From positions 10,930,001 to 10,994,000 of the forward strand of contig CM048560.1 of the NCBI GenBank assembly GCA_026413225.1: a stretch of 64,000 nt of DNA. The letters are read 5' to 3'. This stretch comes from Otis tarda (lineage: Eukaryota > Chordata > Aves > Otidiformes > Otididae). Shown in pieces: positions 56,530-64,000 of the stretch (position 1 is the first letter of the stretch; each line of letters opens with the position of its first letter). The notes beneath the pieces are model-generated. The model ran no database searches, had not been told where the DNA came from, and saw only the letters and a program-made list of their open reading frames with translations. The translations under genes and the position numbers were made by a program.

Positions 56530-59500
56530 GTAAGATGTCTAATTTTCCTGATGGTGGGCATGGTTCTCTCCCTCTAGCATAACAGACAGATTCTGCACTG
56601 TGTCGGAAAATTGAGCATCATTGTTGAATAAGTCTTGTAACAAAGCAAAATTGGACAGTCCCTGCAGAGAGTCAAAGGCATGTTTGAGGAACCACTTTTT
56701 AGCACAAATATGACTTTTTGAAAAGACAGAAAGTTTTTGCGTGGAAAAAAAAAATCCAGTCAGTCAGTTTGAAGACACTGGATTATGTTGCATTAAAAAG
56801 CCCTGTTCTGGTTGTGTTGTACCCACGTAGGGGTTCACAGACAGAGAGGTCGTGTACCCCTCCAGCAGAAGAGAGGTAGGGGTACAACTCCTCACTTCTG
56901 CCATTCTGAGTCCTCACCAGAGGAAGTAATGGCTCTTCTGGGAGAGACCAAGAACAATCCTTGTAGAACCAGTGGAACAAACTGATAGAAGTCTGATTCT
57001 TATTCCACAAAGCAAGTAATTTACAGCCAGTTGAAAACAGTTCACAGTTGTCTAACAGTGTAGATCATATGGTACAAAACAATTAGTTAAGGAACAGAAT
57101 TTTCATCACCACATCGTTTCCTTTCCTTCCCAGGGCTTTGCATTTATCAGTACTTTTTAAAGTAGCTTTGCATATTTTATATTTTTGTGTGGCATTAACT
57201 GCTTTTTTTATATAAGTTATATGCATACTATATGCATAAATACTCAATATTTATTTTTACAATGACATAATACATGTAATCACTCATCGGTACACACGCA
57301 CATACACGAAAGCCTCTGATTGCGAGGGCTTTGGTAACTTCCTAAATTATGAGAGTCATGGGCAGATTAGGCAATGTTGGAACAAAGAGGTTTCTCCGTT
57401 TTTAATAAATTAACTGTTACGTTAAAATTAGTCACAGTTAGCAAAAAAAAAGCCAATTAAATAGAAACAAAAAGAAAATGTGCACATTTTCAATTTTAGA
57501 AATGGTAGTTGCGAAGAGAACCTGTAGAGAAAAGCTTTCTTTTAAATAGGTGAGATATGTTATAGTTGTCAGCAACTTAATGTCCATATTATAAATATGA
57601 AGAATAAATAAATGAGATATATCAAAGGAATTAAGTATTTTTATATATTTACTATGAAAAGGGCGTTGTTGCATCAGTGCCCAACCATGAAATGCACTCT
57701 TTCATCTTAGTGGCTATCCTGTAGCTTGCAGTAGGACCACTGGGGAGAATTGCCTTTCTGGGGACTAAACTTGATGCTGAAAGAGAAGTCCAAGCAGCAT
57801 CCCCTCCATGGGAGAGCCTGGGACTGAGCTGACGGGCACTGGCCCCAGTGTTTCCCCTGTGCCATCAGAGGGTAAATCACACACTAGGTACAGAAATGAG
57901 GTCCAGTGTTTTGTCAGTTGTACTGCTGGAGAGAACCATAGCTCCCTGGCATCTCACCTTGCCTTGCAAATGAGCATGTCTCCTTTGTCCTGCCTGGCTG
58001 TGATTTTGCATGACATTGCTTTCCTGAGGTGGCTTGCCAAGAGTATGTCTGATGATAATCTTTTTGATGCTAAAGTGATAGGTGGGATGGAGACCACAAA
58101 GGAATTTTCTATCGCACAAAAGACACTTGGGTAAGCAGGCTGCAAACAAATCAGTTCATGGCTACGGCTGGTGGCATGCGAAGCAGTGGCTGATAAAGGA
58201 GGTCAGTGTTTTTAAAATGCTGTAGCTGGACATATAACTGAATGCACAACTGCCTGACATTTTTGTGGAAAAAAATATCTGCAATACACATCTTCTGGAC
58301 TGGATCCTAGATGTCTTTTTTAGAGCTATGAAAGCCTCAGACATAAAAAAAAAAAATCTCAGCTGCTTAAGAATGAAGGAGGGGTTTGCCATTCTGCTGA
58401 AACTTCAGGTTTCTCCTGCTGACTAAACTCTGAGAGAGGAAATCCCAGGGAAGGGACTGCAGGGGAAATCACCTGAGGGGGACAGTGTGGCCGGCTCCTG
58501 CGCCTATTAAATGTTTCTTTTGAGCCCTGGAATTTCTGCTACGCTTGGTCTGGTTTTAATAAGAGCCTTCGCAGGATCGTAGGAAATTGACTCAGAAAAT
58601 GGGTCTGAGATATTAAAAGGGAAAAAAATAGTTTTGAGGAGGAGTTCTTGTGGAAACCTGAGATTTCTCTGTGACTTATTTTTGAACTGGAGCTCTGTGC
58701 TATTACTACTCTACCACTATTTTCTGCAATGATTCCTTGAAGTGTCAGGATCTCTCATATCTAGGGAAATAGTGTAGCATCCTGAGAAGAAAGTTGTATT
58801 TTTAAAGTTCATCTAGCTTGCCAAAGGAGCTTTTTGTTGCAGCCCCCATCGCTGTCACGTGGAGCTGAAAATCCTGACATGCTGAAGAAATATTAGCTTT
58901 CTTTTTTCTCCTATTCTGCTTGAAATAAAAAGATAATTTTCAGGAGTAAGATTTGAGCCATCCTTTTCCGGCGAGTGGCTGAGTACACATTTGGTTTGGA
59001 GAACTGGGCACCTTATATTGAGATACAGCTCCTGCCTTTAAAACAATCCTTTTTTACCCTCAACTTTATTAGCATTTAATCAAAGGAATTGTACAGAAAT
59101 TGTGAGCTCTCGGCATTTTCTCACTGTTCCTCACTTACTGTACAGAGAAAGGAAAAGGGTTAGGGGAGCAGGAAATAATTTTCTTCCTTGCTTCGCTCTG
59201 GTTCTAAAGCTGTTTTGGGTTATGTGCTCTGAATATTTCTGTAAGGAAACAGAAACTATTTGCATGATACATGCCTCTTTTAATTAATCCCACTTGAGGG
59301 GGGTGGATCTCTCCCAGCAAAGCCTGTGAGTAAAGGCCCCTGGCTTTAAGGGCTTGATGCCAAAGCATATATGATTTGTGAAATATTCCCCGCTGCCAGA
59401 ATTTAGATTATTCCCCCTCTGTCTTGAAAGGCTGCAGTAGTATTTTGAAAGAAAATGCAGCTGTGCACTCGCTTTGGTAAGATGGCTTTACGCAGGCACT

Positions 59501-62500
59501 AGAACCACTTTACCGTACCACGATGTGTGTTTGTCTGCCTGTTTGGAAAGCCTGATGTTGACCAATTTTAGTTCTTCTGTGGATGCTTTGATTTATCGCT
59601 TTTAAATGTCCTGAATGAGAATCTCAGCTTTGCTACAAGGAAAACAATTGAATTGGAAATGTTTTTCTCCTGGCAGCAGAGCCCATGGTGTTAGTTGGAG
59701 TGGGAGGGTGCTCCCCTTTTCTCTCTGTGTCCTCCTCTGCAGTGCTACTGTTGATTCAGGAGGGCTTTCCCAATGAAGCACTGGAGATCGTTACTCACTT
59801 TGCCTTTAAAACATAGATGACCCTGCCTGATGTCGAAACCTGGGACTTGATTAAACAGGGATCTTGAAGGGCTGGACCATCCGCTCAAGCAGACGAGAAC
59901 ACAAATGCTCTCGAGTGCATGTGTCTCCCCCTCAGGCATGCTGCTGCTCCGTCTCTTGGGGCTGAGGATGGTCTTTACATGTGAGGCAAGCAGCGGAGAG
60001 AGGATTCACATTGTGCTGTTTGTGAACAGTCCCATACTCTCCCTACAATTTACTTCAACCCACAGCCAGCTAGCATGGAAGAGGTGATGGCTTCTACGCA
60101 GCTATGTTTTATTATGCCACTGAGGCTAATTACATGACCTGTTGTGTTTGTAACTAATGTACATTGTAAGCCATCACTACGTATTTCTGCCAACCCAGCA
60201 CAAAAAAAGTACTTATACTTGACAGTAATTACAGTTAGAAATTTCCAGACAAAGCCAGAAGCACTGCAGAAAGCATCACTGCCTGACGTTTCCTGGTTCG
60301 CAGACTCTGTACTCGGCTCTTTGCCAAATATCAACCATTAAGTAAGTTTTCTGTGATGGATTTTTACAGATTAGAGTTCTTTGGAAAGATGTAATGTAAT
60401 GTCTAACCCTGTACATTGAATGATAAGGTGATCCTTTGCAAAAATTGCATGTGATCCTCTGATTAAAATCTCTCATAATGTGTAGGCATATAAGGCCAGA
60501 AGGGTTATCCTGCCTTAACCTGGGAATCTCTCTTCTGAAAGTTTAACCTTGCCGCCTTAAAAGCTTACTACTATATATTTTAAATGGAATATAAATAATA
60601 ATCAAGTAGCCATTGCATCAAACTCTTCTGGCCAGTTGAATAAGTGCCTACCTTAAAGCACTGCATGCTGAGTTGGATGATCTCAATCGGAACACCCAAG
60701 CAGAAGAGCACTGCTCCGTCCAGCAGTAGCGTCCATTTATCCTCTTTGAATGGATCTTCAGTGAAGGTTATATTAAAAAGTATAATCAGCTATTAGGAGA
60801 ATTTCATGCACGCAAAGAGACAAGAGTGTTTTCTGGAGGGATTTCAAAATCCTGCTGAATTTAAGGGGAAAAAAGAAGCCACAGAATAAATAATTTAATT
60901 TTGCATTTTATGTCTGTGATCAAGTGTACAGCTACGTGGGTGATGCAAAGCCAGAGCCTATCACAGGAGGGGATATTGCTTTTCTGTAGTCAGTATGTTT
61001 CCAACTCTGCCTGTCCAAGGACCCTAAAATCACAAGACTTACGAGAACATCAGTTATTCTCTCTGTGATTTCAGCCCTGGGGGAAGACACCTCTGTGTAA
61101 TTTGTTACCAGTCTAATTTACATTTCTTGTTGAAATGCACATCCAGTAACACGCTCTTTTTGCTGCTGGCTGCTCCAAGCAGGAGACTACATTTATTTTC
61201 CCTTATCTCTTAGAAAGGAGCTCTGCTTTTCCCCTCCTCCACTGGCTCCTTTATCACGATTTTGTTCTCCCTTTTTTCTGCCTTCCCTTGCTGTCCCTTT
61301 CTTGACCATCCTGTTTGCTTCCTCTTTCACCTTCTCCCTTCACTTGGTTTCCTGCCCAGTACATTTGTCTCCCTTCCCCACGTATTCCCTCCTTTCCTTC
61401 TCACTGCCTTGTCTTGGTTTCTTTCCAATTTATCCCTTTCATGGCACCTTTGTAAATCTGTCTCCTGCTCCTTGCGTTTCTGTCATCTTTTAAAGTTTTT
61501 CAAACAGTTTTCAAACCATAAAATGTAATATTTGGCAATCTTTCTTAACAGCAGCCTGGTGTCAGTGGCTGTGACAACCATTAGAAACGCTGGCTTACAC
61601 TGCTAAGGACAGCCATGCTGCCATTTGCAAAAACAGTTGAGTATTGGTCATCTTACCTGGGGTCACCTTGCAGCTTCAGTCCTAACAGAAGCAATGAAAG
61701 AAGTAACATTCTGAATGAGGATAAATATTGGAGGGATTGGCCAGAAAGCAGGTCACAGCAAGTTTTAAAAATATGTAAAATATCACAATACAGCAACTTC
61801 TGTGGTTTCACTATAATTGTGCAATAGGGATCTTACAAGAAATTTGGAACTGCATTTGCACAGAACTGATTCTTCAGCTGCCCAAACTGGAATGCCATGA
61901 GAGATACAGGAGGGTCTCCACTTCTGCTCTAGGAGCTTCACCAATTGCTGCCCCTAAAAGGATGGCTTTCTTCTAGACTAGAATAGGATTTTGTTCAATG
62001 CCTTCCTTCATGCGCTTCTCCAGATGACTGTCATGAAGATCAATTAAAGTTCAGGGGATGTCAGACATTGCAGCCTAGATACTGTATCTGCTGCCACTGA
62101 CTCTAACTCCCATCAACATCTCCTTTCATCAGCCAGAGGCAGGCTCTCCACCTCATATCTCCAGCAGGCTAGGAATTTTCTGATGGGCAATACACTATGA
62201 CCATTAAACAAACGGATCTGAAGAGCCACTTGTTCTAAGTGGAGTTTAGGCTTGATCTTATTTATTGTATCTCAGATAGTTTTGATCATCTTTAGTCTTG
62301 TTCCTGAGCTACTTCCTCCTGCCTTATTCAACAAAAAACTGTTTTTAAAACCAGGTGAACTAGGAGACAGCCATTTGATTGGGACTGTTGCAAGTTACTT
62401 TCAAATTTCAGCAAAGAAGATCAGGCTGGGAAATGGCTCTTCATTACTCTTAGAGTAGACCAGTCCCATGTGATGGGGAAGGGTAAGTAAAAATGGTGGA

Positions 62501-64000
62501 AGACAGAAAAAGAAGGAACTTGAAAAGGGTTGAAAGAAGTGATTCTGGGATACATATGATCTTGTGAGTGCAGTCCTCAAACACAGCTGAAGTCTGCTTT
62601 GGGAGTGTCAGCTGGTGAACTGAATGAATAAGTAATATATTCTGTTAGGTATTTTCAGCAAAAGCTTTTTTTTTTTTTTCTCCTTCCTTAGCCTTTTCTC
62701 TCTCAAGATACTGTTAGTAGAGGAAGTGGTTTTTATTTTTAGCTTGTCTCATCTTGAAAAAGGAAAGTAGAGTCAAACAACAGCAAACGTTGTTTGCCAG
62801 AAATACAGGAACCTGAAGATATGTTTCTTCCCCAGTAATTATTTAATCTCATAACAGAGTAGTTTAATAACAGTTGTTGTGAAGGCTATGCAGGATTAGA
62901 ACAGGGTGTTTAGCAGGAAATTTCTTGCTTTGTCTGAAAGAGTGGGCAGAATAGCAATGCATTTCTAGCCTTCCTTATGCTAGAAAAGAAAACATATGAG
63001 AGTAAATAGAGAGAAAGCATTGATGATTTGAACTTCCTGAACCTGCAGGCATCTTGAAAGGCTCTCCTTGAAACTCTCCTGCCTCTGCAAGCTGTATTGG
63101 ATCATTAGTGAATGAGGGCACTCAATGGCTACGTTAACAACAGTGACACTGATAATCACGTTAGTTGTCATCATGGACAAGAAGAAATGCGACTCCAGCT
63201 GGAGGTGACAACCAGGATGTTTCCTCCCTTTCTTGCACCAAGGAAAGCAAAGAGGAGAGAGATGAAAAGGCAGAGGAAGGTCAAAGGTAAGTAGGAAGGA
63301 CGAACAGAGTGGGCAGAAGTAGATGTGGTGTTCGAAGAGAGGGTACATGATTTGCATTGATGCTAAACAGTACAGCTTAACACAGACCAGTACACAAGAC
63401 TTGAGCTGCTATGCAAGGATGAGATGTTCCTCCTGCTGATTTTGTGGCCCTTCTGTTGTCATCTTCTGCTGTGGACAGAGGAGAGTAGAGGAGCATTCTG
63501 AATGTATCACTCAACACTCCTAATTCTCTCTTCTTCCATGGACAGTTTTAATAATCTTGACCATCCTGACCTAGGGTTTCTGAAGGGTTGGGACAGTCCT
63601 CCACTAATGTGTTGCACACTTGCTTACTTGACATGTTCCCTGCTGAAGGGCAAACAAGAATACACGGTTTGTTAAGAATAATAGTCTTTCTTGGTCACTC
63701 CATTGAATTACTATTTTTTTTTTATTTATTCAAGCTCAGTTTTCCATATGACACATTAATTCTCTGAAATGACAAATGAAAATGCAAGACCCACATAAAC
63801 ATACAAACATATTTGTATGTGTGTGTGGTAGACATTAATTTATGATGGTCATATAGAAAATGTAGCTTGAGTTGCAAATAATAAATTAATCTAGTGGAGC
63901 ATCATATTTTGGACCTCATTGCCTCTGAAGGGAGTATCTGCATTAAGTTAAATCACGCACAGTGGAACATCAGTAAGCCTAATGCTTTGGAACAGTATTA
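56530..64000 (+). other. DNM3: DNM3 last intron(s), 5' part
   Basis: At least 7.5 kb after the proline-rich exon without another exon that I can recognise; I looked for a phase-2 exon encoding a short Pro/Arg-rich C terminus and found none. It contains only short A/T runs (for example 62668-62679 T-rich, 63714-63723 T-rich) and chance frames. No mobile element could be supported. Confidence 0.7.

Noticed and set aside
62980..63357. 125-codon minus-strand frame
   Set aside because: No domain, low-complexity serine/leucine content, and no splice or promoter context.
1..64000. miR-199a-2/miR-214 and the antisense transcript DNM3OS, known from DNM3 introns
   Set aside because: I looked for the mature miRNA strings on both strands and found no match; they probably lie in an earlier intron outside the window.
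56530..64000. Terminal DNM3 exon, or a PIGC-like single-exon gene as near mammalian DNM3
   Set aside because: No in-phase Pro/Arg-rich ending after a good acceptor and no long open frame was found.

Overview
The window reads as bird nuclear DNA. It is AT-rich, intron-dominated vertebrate sequence with fossils of CR1 LINEs and one provirus whose LTR begins TGTCCTGGTTTCAGC, a start I associate with avian ERVL-type elements. The species cannot be named from the sequence.

Host gene: the plus strand carries six internal exons of a dynamin, best matched to dynamin-3 (DNM3). They are 446-555, 12008-12119, a 12-nt microexon at 15983-15994, 50898-51062, 55414-55640 and 56293-56529. In order they encode the C-terminal half of the PH domain, the PH-GED linker, the GTPase effector domain and most of the proline/arginine-rich tail. 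All splice phases join in frame. The GTPase and middle-domain exons lie upstream of the window and the terminal exon lies downstream. More than 85% of the window is DNM3 intron.

Provirus: the 34.9-kb intron between the microexon and exon 50898 contains a complete retrovirus-like element at 38677-45698, on the minus strand and so antisense to DNM3. It has two 693-bp LTRs differing at one base, a 5-bp target duplication (AATAT), a tRNA-Lys primer binding site, an open gag, an in-frame pro-pol behind a single UAG, a purine-rich tract and no env. All catalytic residues of protease, reverse transcriptase, RNase H and integrase are present, so this is a very young and probably coding-competent ERVL-like insertion. 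It landed inside an ancient antisense CR1 copy, whose two halves flank it.

Most unusual signals: (1) the proviral leader has a tRNA-Lys-like module, in sense orientation, directly downstream of the Lys primer binding site; (2) Gag has a hydrophobic, multi-membrane-segment N-terminal extension ahead of a better-placed internal start, recalling glyco-Gag; (3) the DNM3 microexon has the architecture of a neural, SRRM4-type microexon.

Outside these elements the introns hold homopolymer and dinucleotide runs, a probable tRNA-derived SINE fossil and old CR1 debris. I found no other convincing gene: the many 60-125-codon open frames look like chance.
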